A program made the position numbers and the translations under genes. A stretch of 64,000 nt of DNA from Nipponacmea schrenckii (lineage: Eukaryota; Mollusca; Gastropoda; Lottiidae): contig JAUJPP010000005.1 in the NCBI GenBank assembly GCA_030562195.1, forward strand, positions 5,576,826 to 5,640,825. The letters are read 5' to 3'. The notes below the pieces were generated by a model. The model did no database searches. It was given only the letters and a program-made list of their open reading frames with translations, and was not told the DNA's origin. How positions within the stretch are numbered: position 1 is the stretch's first letter; every line of letters starts with the position of its first letter. Below, in pieces: positions 39,021 to 57,457 of this stretch.

Positions 39021-41531
39021 ATGGAGTGTCAACTTCAAAACGAGGCGAAAAGGACGCAGACGACGTCGGCGAATTTTTCATGGAGGTCGCTGGACGTGCA
39101 CTTGCTTGCGCCGACCAAAAAACCTTATCGTGGAGCTAATGTAAGTAAAAATTAATATTTTTTGTTTGATTCGATCCCGAGATACACGTGTAAATCGAAT
39201 TTCGCCACTTTTTCGCCGAATTTAGGCAAATCTAAGCCATCAAGGCTCCCCCACCCCACTCGGCCATACACCCGTATTAAACTTTAGATTTGTCCAATAT
39301 TTTGAAATTAAATGTGCATCTGGATCCAAAGAATACGGATTCAGATCAAATCTATGCATAAAATGGCATGAAAGGCTTTTCGCTAGTCAAAAATCGCTAA
39401 TCGCTTTTCAATAATATGATAGGCCCTGAGCCCACTCTCTGGCTTATACAATTGGTGCAATCGACTGAATGGTTTTGGAAGTAAGAAAACATGCAAAGCT
39501 GTCGTGATTGCAAAGAATTAAGGACCCCAATTCGAAAAAAAAACACACTCCCTAATCGTTTACGTGTCAGGCGAACCCCAGCCCTAATCCCACCATGGCA
39601 ACCAGGCTCCCCCCCCCCTTTAGCCTCTGCACGGCTAATTAGTTAAAATAACGTCCAGTTTTTAAATTTCAGATTGATGATCGTTGACTCTTGAATTCTT
39701 GGATGCTCAAGGATTGACAGGTGCAACTAATGGTTGACTTTTCTTTTTTGGCAGGTGAGTGTAGGTTTCTTATATCCATTTCAAAGCATTGATATCATTA
39801 ATAGGCCTAGTCAGCTATAATATCGATTTTGTGAAATCCCCCCCCCCCCCAGAAAGTCTATGCTTTCCCTTTTTTGCCCCAAAAATGTGATTGCATCCCT
39901 CCCTTTAATTCTTCCCAACATACGATTCCGCTCGATCTAGACCATACCCCCCTCTCTGCACTGCATTCCTTTATTTCTGAACATGATTTTCGAATATAAA
40001 GACGACCATGATCTGTCATTCACTCATCAAATTGTTCATATTTTGTTAGTTCTCTGAAGTATAAACAAGGTTTGACAGCACAAGGTGTCTTATTTGCATA
40101 AAATTTGCATGTTTGGTTTTATTGAAAGACTATTGGCTGAAAACACCCCTTCAATCAAAAAGGAGGAGGAGTTTATGGATTTGAATTGTTTTTGTCGAAT
40201 ATTCAAACGAAATATTAACATATTGTAGAGACAGAATTTAATTCTGAAGTCGCAGAGAACAGAGTCAAAAGTTACGTCTCCATAAATTTCAAATGGTAGG
40301 TATTCAAGAAGATTTTTGAATCTTTTTTTGGGTTTAATTTCAGGGGCACATTTAGCCCCGAACTGAAATGTCTTTAGAAATGACTGAAGTTACATGTTAC
40401 ATCCCCTCCCCCTCTCCTCTCTCTCACTCTCCCATCCTCTATTTTTGAGAAAACTGGGCCCAATGTGTTTATTCTCCAACCACATTAAAACCCAACTATG
40501 CTGTACCTTATTACCCCCCCCCCTTTCCAAACCCACAAGCCCTCCCCTCCCTCCCGGCCCATGTACATAGGGTCTATATCTTTAAAATCTTCTTTGTATT
40601 TTGTAGGAAAGGTCAAACCAGTAAACGTCAGGGGAGACTGCACGTTTTTGAAGAAAGATTTGTTCTTCAACTCCACGGATGTAAGTATATGTCCTATTAG
40701 GTTAACACCTTTTGGGTTATATGTATGGGGTACAGGATTGTTAAGAGGAGGGGGGGGGGTGTTGCTTGATGCACCAGTCATTTGAGAAATAAGTCATTTT
40801 AGAATAAATGGCAAATGTATGGCCTATGCCCTACTCTGTAGACGTCTCGCCCCTTTTGTTATGTCTACGACATAATAGTTGTATATTGCCATTATACCAT
40901 TAGTGCTAAAGGCCTTTTCATATATGTCTTGTTTGTTCTGTTTTGACCCCCCCCCCCTCACCCTCATCCTTAAAGGTTTTGTTCCGCTTCTTACCCCCTC
41001 CCATCCTTATCGTGTCCGTGTTCTGTTCCCCACCCCACCCTCACCCATCCTTAAGGGCTCCGTGCTCTGCTTGATACCCTCTCCCATCCTTCTTGAGCCT
41101 GTTCCACAACACAAGGTTGAGAGCATTGAAACATAAGCTGATAATGTCCTATCTTTTCAGGCACCAATTATGGACAACCATTCTTACCAATGTACTTAAC
41201 ATGAATATGGAGAACCAAACTCACCAATATACCATTTGAGAACCTAACCAAACCAAACCAAACCAAACTAAACTAAACCAAACCAAACCAAACCAAACCA
41301 AACCAAACCAAACCAAACATAACTTTACATTAAATCGTAGAGTTGTGAGTTAAACAATAGGGCACTAACCTTCTTCTTTTTCTTGTGCATCCCTACATGC
41401 AGCAGGTCCCTCCCCCACCTTCCTCACACTACAACTTAAAGGGATATATCGTAGTTAGACGGCAATTGACTACTGGATTCTGTGTAGCTGGCTCTATCTG
41501 TGCTGGATGTTTTTGTGAAAGTATCCCTTGA
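39021..41531 (+). other. Candidate spliced plus-strand transcript, unrecognised
   Basis: Several exon-like blocks with splice signals lie on the + strand. 39021-39140 starts with ATG, is open for 40 codons and ends at GTAAGT. 40607-40680 has a TTTTGTAG acceptor and a GTAAGTAT donor; read from 40612 it gives VKPVNVRGDCTFLKKDLFF, which is phase-compatible only if the downstream AG is used. 41161 follows ATCTTTTCAG. 41406-41531 follows TGCAGCAG and is open for 41 codons to a TGA (VPPPPSSHYNLKGYIV, then a cysteine-rich end CAGCFCESIP). I do not recognise any family, and the blocks do not form one unambiguous model. It could be a small fast-evolving gene, alternative last exons, or a non-coding RNA divergent from IRS. 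Confidence 0.25.
41235..41322. repeat. (CCAAA)n microsatellite
   Basis: About 16 near-perfect pentanucleotide units of aacca, interrupted by two 'aacta' variants. Confidence 0.95.
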
Positions 41532-42839
41532 CACATGCATTACATGAACATACTATAATAAACCACACACATCGATACTTGTTTTACGATTGTGCTTACT
41601 GCAGTCGTAGAACAAGTTCGATAAGTTTCGCGCTCTCACGTGATGTATTTTTTGAAAATTGACAGGGAGTGGGCGTATGTTTTTTCCAGATTTTAACCAA
41701 ATTTTGTCGCCAAGACGAAGTTTTCAGTTTGGCGACCGAAGTTGGTAGAGTGTTATCATTTCTTCATATTTGTCCCTTAAAGGAAGCATGATAGGCAGCC
41801 CCCTTCCCCAAATGCTTCCGAGGACATCCGCCATCCGTCAAAATATTTTGAATTATGGATCCTGATCTTTTATTTGAAAAAGTGAGTTATGTGGATGTGA
41901 ATACCAGATTTTTTTTTTTTTGAAACTTCTGTACATAGTACAATCTAGTAGATCATTCTACTTCATTGGCTATACCTCTTGTGTGTTGTTCTGTAGGGTC
42001 CCTTCGTTGTAGGCGTTTCGTAACTCACGTGAAATCGATCCCTTACTTTATCTAGGATGACACATTGGTGATAAATCTTATTCAAAATAATGCATTAGCA
42101 TATTTTGAATTTTCCAAATTTAACTGTCAACCTAAATGAAGTCCTAACATGAGAGGTAGTTTTCAATGAATTGTATAACTTTTTAAAGAAATAGTAGGTT
42201 TGCAAAGGTAAGGATATAATCTGTAGATATCCAGTGGGATACCTCTACAGACCCATCCTACCTGTATATTATACTGCTGTGTGGGCTGGTTATTAAATTG
42301 GCCAAATGGGTCAATATCGTATCGGCGGGTTTAAGACGACGACCACTCTTGTACCCCTTGGTTTATTAATGAAGATAGGACCTCTTGGCATCATAGTTGT
42401 ACATTGATTAGTTAAGACAAGTAAGGTGTTAGGTGTTAGGAATTAGGTTTTAGGATATATGTTTTGTGGTGTACTTTATCATCGCGGTCGCGTGAGTAGA
42501 ACTTGTGATGTCAAGAGGTTTATTTTTGGATTTAATGACCATGTGGGGACGAGATACACAGATGAAGAGGAAAATAAAGAAGTCTCTTGGTTTATGTTTG
42601 GTAATCAGGGGCTTTTAGTATCAGACTCTGCTTTCTCAGTTTTGATTGTCGTTCGGCCAAGCTCTTGCAGTTCCCGAATTAACCTAACACTGTTAGGCAG
42701 GGCCTCGCGTGCACCCCCTTTTCCTTTTGGTTATTACGTGACCTGCTAAAAGCCAGCCCTCCCTCGATTGAAACTGGGTTTTAAAGCAATATAGAGTGAT
42801 GCTCAGGGCTCCTGTTGTTTTTCTTCCTTCATGCAGCAG

Positions 42840-42931
42840 GTCCCATGTCCCGTCCGTTCTGGATCCCGTCCGTCAGGGCGTATCTTATTGCACTGCCGGT
42901 CGTTTAGACCAAGTCTGTCTGTCTCCGGATG
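42840..42931 (+). other. Exon-like block, unrecognised
   Basis: Follows a TTCTTCC..ATGCAGCAG acceptor almost identical to the one before 41406, and ends at a GTACGT donor-like site. One frame reads SHVPSVLDPVRQGVSYCTAG; another is also open. It may belong to the same unidentified plus-strand transcript. Confidence 0.2.
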
Positions 42932-43269
42932 GTACGTTAAATTGGGCCGATTTTCGGCAAGTATTCCAGTAAAACTGAAACGAACGATAAATGTCCATTG
43001 CCACTGGACTGAAACCAGGAATAGAGCTAAACCTGGATTGATTTTAACAAAGGTTAGATGAAACCACTGTATTTGTTATAACCAACAGCGGTTCTACACG
43101 ACTTGATTTGATTGATATAATAAAACAAAACAAATTTTACTTTTGAGAAACCCTTTTAGAAACTGAATGGTTTTGTGAAACCTGATCCATTTTATAAAGA
43201 GATATATGGTTAAAATATACTCTGGCAATCAAAATTTAAAACGATTTTAAAGAAAGTAACTTAAAGGTA

Positions 43270-44935
43270 GGCAAGGAGAAATCCCACAGGGAGGTCATCG
43301 TCCCTGACCTGCCGAGATGCTCTCCATCTTATTTATGATACCAACTGAGGAACATTGACCCTGGCCTAAAGGGTGCTCTCCATCAAATTATGATTCTAAT
43401 TAAAGCCTATACACTATGCTCTGCAGATAGGCTCTCCATCTCCCTACTCTACCAAGATCCTCTCCTTCAAATTAATAATACCATTTGAAGACCATTAACA
43501 GAAGGTGATTGATGAAACAAGATAGTTTTTTTTTTTTTTTTTTATTGGAAACACTGTAATGTCTTTTTTATTGTTGAATATGGTAAATATTGATGGAATT
43601 ATGGACAGTTTGGCACCAATTGAAGACACCTAACCTCACTCTACCAAGATCCCCTCCTTCAAATTAATAATACCAATTGAAGACCATCAACAGAAGGTGA
43701 TTGATGAAACAAGATAGTTTTTTTGTTTTTTTTAATTGGAAACACTGTAATGTCTCTTTTTTTTATTGGAAACACTGTAATGTCTTTTTTATTGTTGAAT
43801 ATGGTAAATATTGATGGAATTATGGACAGTTTGGTACCAATTGAAGACACCTGACCCCACTCTACCAAGATCCCCACCTTCAAATTAATAATACCAATTG
43901 AAGATCATCAACAGGAGGTGATTGATGAAACAAGATAGTTTTTTTGTTTTTTTTAATTGGAAACACTGTAATGTCTCTTTTTTTTATTGGAAACACTGTA
44001 ATGTCTTTTTTATTGTTGAATATGGTAAATATTGATGGAATTATGGACAATTTGGTACCAATTGAAGACACCTGACACTACTCTACCAAGATCCTCTCCT
44101 TCAAATTAATAATACCAATTGAAGACCATCAACAGGAGGTGATTGATGAAACAAGATATTTTTTTTTGTTTTTTTTAATTGGAAACACTGTAATGTCTTT
44201 TTTATTGTTGAATATGGTAAATATTGATGGAATTATAGACAGTTTGGCGCCAATTGAAGACACTTGACCCTACTCTACCAAGATCCTCTCCTTCGAATTG
44301 ATAATACCAATTGAAAATTGATGAAACAACATAGTTTTTTTTTTTTTTTTTTTTTTAATTGGAAACACTGTAATGTCTTTTTTATTGTTGAATATGGTAA
44401 ATATTGATGGAATTATAGACAGTTTGGCACCAATTGAAGACACCTGACCCTACTTTACCAAGATCCTCTCCTTCAAATTAATAATACCAATTGAAGACCG
44501 TCAACAGAAGGTGATTGATGAAACAAGATAGTTTTTTTTTTTTTTTTTTTAATTGGAAACACTGTAATGTCTTTTTTATTGTTGAATATGGTAAATATTG
44601 ATGGAACTATGGACAGTTTGGCACCAATTGAAGACACCTGACCCTACTCTACCAAGATCCTCTCCTTCAAATTAATAATACCAATTGAAGACCGTCAACA
44701 GAAGGTGATTGATGAAACAAGATAGTTTTTTTGTGTTTTTTCTTTAATTGGAAACACTGTAATGTCTTTTTTATTGTTGAATATGGTAAATATTGATGGA
44801 ACTATGGACAGTTTGGCACCAATTGAAGACACCTGACCCTACTCTACCAAGATCCTCTCCTTCAAATTAATAATACCAATTGAAGACCATCAACAGAAGG
44901 TGATTGATGAAACAAGATAGTTTTTTTGTTTTTTT
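43270..44935. repeat. ~190-bp tandem repeat, about eight copies
   Basis: Units of about 180-220 bases recur with 'ctctaccaagatcctctcc', 'ggtgattgatgaaacaag', a long T-run, 'ttggaaacactgtaatgtc' and 'gaatatggtaaatattgatgg'. Most length variation is in the T-run and in an optional inner duplication. Confidence 0.92.
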
Positions 44936-45150
44936 TAATTGGAAACACTGTAATGTCTCTTTTTTTTAATTGGAAACACTGTAATGTCTTTTTTTTTAAT
45001 TGGAAACACTGTAATGTCTTTTTTTTTTAATTGGAAACACTGTAATGTCTCTTTTTTTATTGATTGGAAACACTGTAATGTCTCTTTTTTTTTATTGGAA
45101 ACACTGTAATGTCTCTTTTTTTTGATTGGAAACACTGTAATGTCTTTTAG
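44936..45150. repeat. ~31-bp sub-repeat, about seven copies
   Basis: The 'attggaaacactgtaatgtc' section plus a T-run of the preceding 190-bp unit is amplified on its own in tandem. This is a nested, higher-order minisatellite. Confidence 0.92.
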
Positions 45151-45429
45151 TGTTGAATATTTGTAATAACTGATGGAATTATGGACAGTTTTGGATGAAT
45201 ATGGTTAAATTGGTGGAAAATAGAGGAAATATTGCAACACTAGGTGCAGATTTGTAAGTAGGTTTCGATATATCAGTTTCTGAGCTGGGAAGGCAGAATA
45301 ATATCCTTGCCATGGAAACCATTGACCCTGTCTTGCCTTGATGTGCGTCTATATAAGTTTATTTATTTGGTTTAACTGCTAAGTTTGTAGTTGTTTTTAC
45401 CCATATCAGATTTTTGGTTTATGGGTTAC

Positions 45430-46070
45430 ATTTTTAAGGTAATATGGTGGAAAGGTCGGTAAAAATGGTGGAAATATGATAGAAATATGACAACACTTGA
45501 TGTAGATTGGTAGGTTGATATTTAAATATTACAATTAATAAACTGGATTCAACCATCAATATATTTAGTATATATAATGTTTAAAATTATTTTTATAGAT
45601 TATGGTAATATGGTTGTACAAATGGTGGATATATGGTAGAAATATGACAACACTTGATGTAGATTGGTAGGTTGATATTTAAATATTACAATTTATAAAC
45701 TGGATTCACCAATCAATTATATTTAGTATATATAATGTTTAATGCTATTTTTATAGATTATGGTAATATGGTTGTAGAAATGGTGGATGTATAGTGGAAA
45801 TATGACAACAATTGGTGTAGATTGGTAGGTTTATTGGTAATTTATTAATATCTGAACTGATGCCTGTTTGGGTAGACCATAAAATTCCTCATAGAATCCA
45901 TGAACCCTGTCTTGGTGAGATGGTCCGTTTAGGTATACATTGTTTAATTGTTAATTTTATAGATTATGGTAAATATTGGTGGAAAAATTGGTGGAAATGT
46001 GCTAGAAATACGACAACACTTGAAGTAGATTGGTAGGTTCAGTTTCTTTGGGTCAAGACAAAGTACTGCC
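45430..46070. repeat. ~165-bp diverged tandem repeat
   Basis: Three to four imperfect copies containing 'gaaatatgacaacacttg', 'gtagattggtaggttg' and 'attatggtaatatggttg'. Confidence 0.75.
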
Positions 46071-46394
46071 TTTTGGATTAAGTGCCACCTATGTGTTCAC
46101 CTATATCTGCTTTTTGTAGTTTGAAATATGGTGCAAATTAGAAAAAATATGATGGAAGTTAATGGAAATATGATGGTAAAGGCAAACTTGATTCATGTTG
46201 GTAGGTAAAGTTATAATATTTCATTTTCTTGATTTTATTTATTTTTTTAAAAAGGTTTTGTTTCAATGCCAAGATTGTTGTTTCAATGCCAAGATTGTTG
46301 TTTCAATGCCAAGATTTTTTTTTGGGTTTTTGGTGGGGCAATTGGTCGGCCTGTGGTCACTAATTCTTATTCTTTATTTCAGGTTGGGGATGGT

Positions 46395-46740
46395 GCAAAA
46401 AGGTGAAGAGTGGACTGATGCTTATGGGTAGGCAGGGACCCTGCCTTGCCGAGATGGTCTGTCCGTCAGTCCAGTGGGTGTTTTTTATTTAAACTGCCAA
46501 GATTGTTGGTGGTCACTTGTGTCCATCAGTAATTCAATTCATAAGCCTGTGGTCACTAATTCTTCCTCTTTTATTTCAGTGTATGGTACATGAGTAAGTC
46601 TAGAAGTATGGTGAAGAGTGGACTGATGCTTATGGGTAGGCGGGGAGAAAATCCCTCAGGGAGCTCATCGACCCTGCCTTGCCGAGATGGTCTGTCCGTC
46701 AGTCCAGTGGGTGTTTTTTATTTAAACTGCCAAGGTTTTG
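46395..46740. repeat. ~210-bp direct duplication
   Basis: Two copies share 'gaagagtggactgatgctta', 'ctgccttgccgagatggtct', 'cagtccagtgggtgtttttt' and 'aaactgccaag'. The second half runs into the 61-bp array. Confidence 0.8.
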
Positions 46741-46979
46741 GTGGTCACTTGTTTCCCTTTTTGGGGAATTTTTTAAGCCCGTGGGGATAATTTTTTCCCC
46801 CTTTTTTTCAGTGTTTGGTTCATGGGTAAGTTTAAGAAGTTGGTTTGGTGGACTTTTATTTTTCTTTATGGGTTTTTTGGCGGGGGGGTTTCCCCCTTTT
46901 GGGAGTTTTTGGGAATTTTTTTTGCTGAAATTTTTGGGCCTTTTTTTGTCAGTTCCGTGGGTTATTTTTAATTTCCAAG

Positions 46980-47890
46980 GTTTTGGATGGTCACTTGATT
47001 TGGCAGTTCTGTGGGTATATTTTGTTTGAACTGCCAAGATTGTTGGTGGTCACTTGTGTTTGTCAGTTCTATGGGTATATTTTGTTTGAACTGCCAAGGT
47101 TGTTGGTGGTCACTTGTGTTTGTCAGTTCTGTGGGTATATTTTGTTTGAACTGCCAAGGTTGTTGGTGGTCACTTGTATTTGTCAGTTCTATGGGTATAT
47201 TTTGTTTGAACTGCCAAGGTTGGGTTTGGGGGTCATTTTTTTTGTCAGTTCTTGGGTATATTTTGTTTGAACTGCCAAGGTTGTTGGTGGTCACTTGTGT
47301 TTGTCAGTTCTATGGGTATATTTTGTTTGAACTGCCAAGGTTGTTGGTGGTCACTTGTTTTGTCAGTTCTTGGGTATATTTTGTTTGAACTGCCCAAATT
47401 GTTTGGGGGTCACTTGTGTTTGTCAGTTCTTGGGTATATTTTTTTGAACTGCCAAGGTTGTTGGTGGTCACTTGTATTTGTCAGTTCTATGGGTATATTT
47501 TGTTTGAACTGCCAAGATTGTTGGTGGTCACTTGTGTTTGTCAGTTCTATTGGGGATATATTGTTTGAACTGCCAAGATTGTTGGTGGTCATTTTTTTTG
47601 TCAGTTCTATGGGTATATATTGTTTGAACTGCCAAAATTGTTGGTGGTCACTTTTATTTGCAGTTCTATGGGTATATATTGTTTGAACTGCCAAGGTTGT
47701 TGGTGGTCACTTGTTTTGTCAGTTCTATGGGTATATTTTGTTTAAAATCCAAGGTTTTTGGTGGTCACTTGTGTTTTCAGTTCTATGGGTATATATTGTT
47801 TGAACTGCCAAGATTGTTGGTGGTCACTTGTGGTTTTTCAGTTCTATGGGTATATATTTTTGAACTCCAAGGTTGTTGGTGGTCACTTTG
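46980..47890. repeat. ~61-bp tandem repeat, about 15 copies
   Basis: Units contain 'gttggtggtcacttg', 'gtttgtcagttctatgggta' and 'ttgtttgaactgccaagg'. The first copies are clean and later ones progressively lose bases. Both strands stay open for 90-140 codons purely from repetition, so these frames are not genes. Confidence 0.92.
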
Positions 47891-49095
47891 TTTGTCGTTT
47901 TAGGGGTTTTAAATTTTTTAAGGGTTTTTTTTTGCAGTTCTTTGGGGAATTTGGTTTAAAAGGGTTTTGGGGTTAAATTGTGGAAATTTTTGGGGGAAAT
48001 TGGAATAATTTTGGTGGAATTGTGGAAATTCAGGGTATGTAAAATTTTTAAACCCAAAGGTTTTTTATTTTTTTTTTAGTTTAAATTTTATATTTTTGAA
48101 TAAATTTTTGGGGGACTTGGTTTTTTAAAATTTATGGGAAAAGTTTTAATTAAATTTTGGTGGAAATTTTTATTTTGGAAAATTTTTTAATGGAAAGGTT
48201 TTTGGGGGTATTTTGTTTTTCAGTTTTTGGGGAAATTTTTATAACTCCAAGTTTTGGTGGGCACTTTGTTTTTATTTTTTTTTTATTTTAGTGAAATGGA
48301 AAATTTTGGTGGAAAATTTTGGTTTTTAAAATTTTTGGGGAAAATTTTTAATGGAAAAATTTTTGGGGGTATTTTTTTAAAAGTTCAGGGAAAAAATAAA
48401 TTTTTAACTCCAAGTTTTGGTGGGCACTTTGATATTTTGGGGTTTTTTTTTTGAAATGGATTTTGGTGGAAAAAGGTTTTTTAAAATTTATGGGAAAATT
48501 TTTAAAGAAAATTTTGGGGATGTGTTTTAGTTTTTGATAAAAGTTTGAAATAAGGTTTTTTTCCTTTTCCTCCTCTAAATTTCCCTTATTTTAAAATTTT
48601 TTTTTTAAATTTTGTGGGAAATTTTGGTTAAATATTGGGGTGGAAATTGGTGAAATTGAGGAAAATTTGGAGAAAATTTATGGAAATTAAGAATATGTAA
48701 AAATCAAAATAATGGAAATTTTTTAAATTTTTAATTTTATGTTATAATTATGATACTTTTTTTCCTAGGGGAAATTGGAAAGGAAAATGATTTAAAATGG
48801 TGGAAATTATGGGGAAAATTGTTTGGAAAGATTGGGTGGGAAGTTTTTAAAAAGTTGGCCAAAATTGGGTTTTTTTCCAATCCATTTCTAATTTCGTTAC
48901 AAAATAATTTTTTTATTTTTGTTTCTTTTAAAATTTGGGAAAATTTAGGAAAATTAAATTTTATAAAATTAAATTATAAAAATTTAAGTATGATAAAAAT
49001 TTGGTTTTGGAATTTTTTAATTAAAATTTTTTCCCAAAATTTTTTTTTAACCAGGGTTAATTAAAAGGAAAATTGAAAAATTTGGGAAAGTTCCC
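47890..49095. other. Low-C, homopolymer-rich stretch, probable poor consensus
   Basis: Sequence made largely of runs of T, A and G with very few C, for example 'ggaaatttttgggggaaatt'. Its first part reads as a smeared version of the 61-bp repeat before it. Normal sequence resumes sharply near 49095. A mis-assembled or unpolished tandem array explains this better than a biological feature. Confidence 0.6.
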
Positions 49096-49178
49096 TTTTT
49101 TCCCTAAATATTGACCACTCAGATGTCAAAATTCTATACTGCTTTTTGAAGTATTCATGCAAAATTATTGTATTTCAG

Positions 49179-49232
49179 ATTTCTGCTGTTCTAGTTGAGG
49201 ATTTCATCAAATTTGTATCAGAAGAGGACTGA
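49179..49232 (+). other. Possible terminal coding exon, unrecognised
   Basis: Follows a clear acceptor (TTGTATTTCAG) and is open in phase 0 for ISAVLVEDFIKFVSEED followed by TGA. The peptide looks like a genuine protein C-terminus, but no upstream partner exon could be assigned. The preceding 2 kb is unreliable sequence that could hide one. Confidence 0.25.
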
Positions 49233-50929
49233 CTTTCTGGTAAATATTTGTTCATAAATGGATTATAAAGAGATTTCTTTATATTTGTATGTGTATCAGA
49301 GACACTTATAGCTTCTAATTACACCATTCTGATTGTCTAGTCTTTGTATGTGTATTAGAGACACTAATAGCTTCTGTTTTTCTTAACTACATAAAAATAA
49401 CCAAATATGTTTAAGAGGAAACGTTTTGACGAGGTGTGACCTTTGGACCATTAATATAAAAAAACTAATTTACAAAAATATTTACACGGAAAGTATGCCA
49501 ACAGTTTTACAAAAATCAACAGTAATTTTTGATCGTACTACAATTTGGATAAAACATGCACATTTTAATAAGAAAGAGTTTAAAAACAGATTAGATTTGG
49601 ACATATCGATCGAGATCATTTTAAGATGCATTCCCTTTCACTACCCAGAGCCCCATTCCTCAAAAACTCTCAAGGAGCCTTCATACCATAGCAATCACTA
49701 GAATAACAGCCATAATTAACATACAAACTCTAATGTAACTGGCCATTTTCGTTATTCACAACCATATAAACCTGGTAATCATTATGGAGAGAAGGAACCA
49801 TAACCTTAAGACTGTGTCTGTCAGTGTTCAGAAATACCATTCTTACAACAAACATTATCATGAGGATTTTTTGGGCAATGGGACCCAGGGGTCAAATTTA
49901 TAATTGTTCCATATTTCATCTCTTTCTTTACTCAGTACTATTTGATGGCTATAAAAAGAAGTAGGCTTACCCTTCCTTGTGTAATAAAAAATGCTATATA
50001 CATGCTGATTAAAAATAGACTATCTATATACATTACATATTGATGTGGGTCAAAGATATTTATGCACATGCATCCAGATGAAGGAAAATGCATGTTTAGA
50101 TGTAGATTTATCATAACATGTACTCAGACTTCAGCCTTGAAAATGTAGATGCCAGTCCCTCACTGAAAGAAACCTCCTACAATTGTCATCACTTCAAACA
50201 AAGATGTAGGAATTTCTTTCCATTCTACATAAACATCTTCCTTGGATACCCACTTTCTCTGGTGCAGGGTCACCGATAATTTTTCAAAACACAACAGAAT
50301 ATGTCTCAATAAATATGGCATTTTGCATTTTTGAGTTGCTATGTACACCAAGCGTCAAAAAGACTTAGACAAAAATAATAAATACATGTAATATGTACAT
50401 GATTTGGTCTCGGATTTAAAATAGTAGAATATTATATAAAATGTGGCACTAAAACCTTGCACACGCAAGCATTGGTAACCTAGACAACAAGATTCTGTCA
50501 TCAACCATGTATCAAATTGATCAAAAAATGGCTGGATATCTGCTCTCCTCATCATTCCAGTTTAATGGACACTTTATAAATCCACTTTCTCCATTATTTA
50601 TAGATAAAGATCCATGTTCCACCCTGTGTCTGACGCCCAGTTGAATATAAATTCCACATAAACACTGGTCAAGGCAAGGTGAATCCTTATAAATGTCATT
50701 CTCGTATACTTTAGAAATACAAACTTGGCTAATGAGGCATTGACATCACAGATTTAACACTTAGGCAATGGTTCGAGCACATCAAATTCTGAAATACCAT
50801 ACCACTATTTGACTAAGAATGTACTGGCGCAGGCAAATAAAATCCCTTCAAACACATGTACCTCTCTAAGCTTTGTATATCCATCATCTACTTGAAACAT
50901 GTGCCATTTTAAACACTTCACACACTGGT
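49233..50929. other. Gene-free stretch and probable PI4KB 3' UTR
   Basis: AT-rich sequence downstream of the PI4KB stop codon. Two short direct copies of 'gtgtatcagagacacttata' / 'gtgtattagagacactaata' occur at about 49290-49370. No supported gene. Confidence 0.45.

Positions 50930-57457
<6,528 letters not shown>

Noticed and set aside
42459..42749. Plus-strand frame of 96 codons starting MFCGVLYHRGR
   Set aside because: No recognisable domain, no splice context and no repeat of the pattern elsewhere; left as chance.
46968..47903. Overlapping frames of 90-144 codons on both strands
   Set aside because: They are products of the 61-bp array and open in several frames at once, as expected from repetition.
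47890..49095. Biologically real low-C sequence such as a strand-biased mutation region
   Set aside because: The gradual smear out of clean repeats and the sharp recovery fit consensus error better; kept only as a quality flag.
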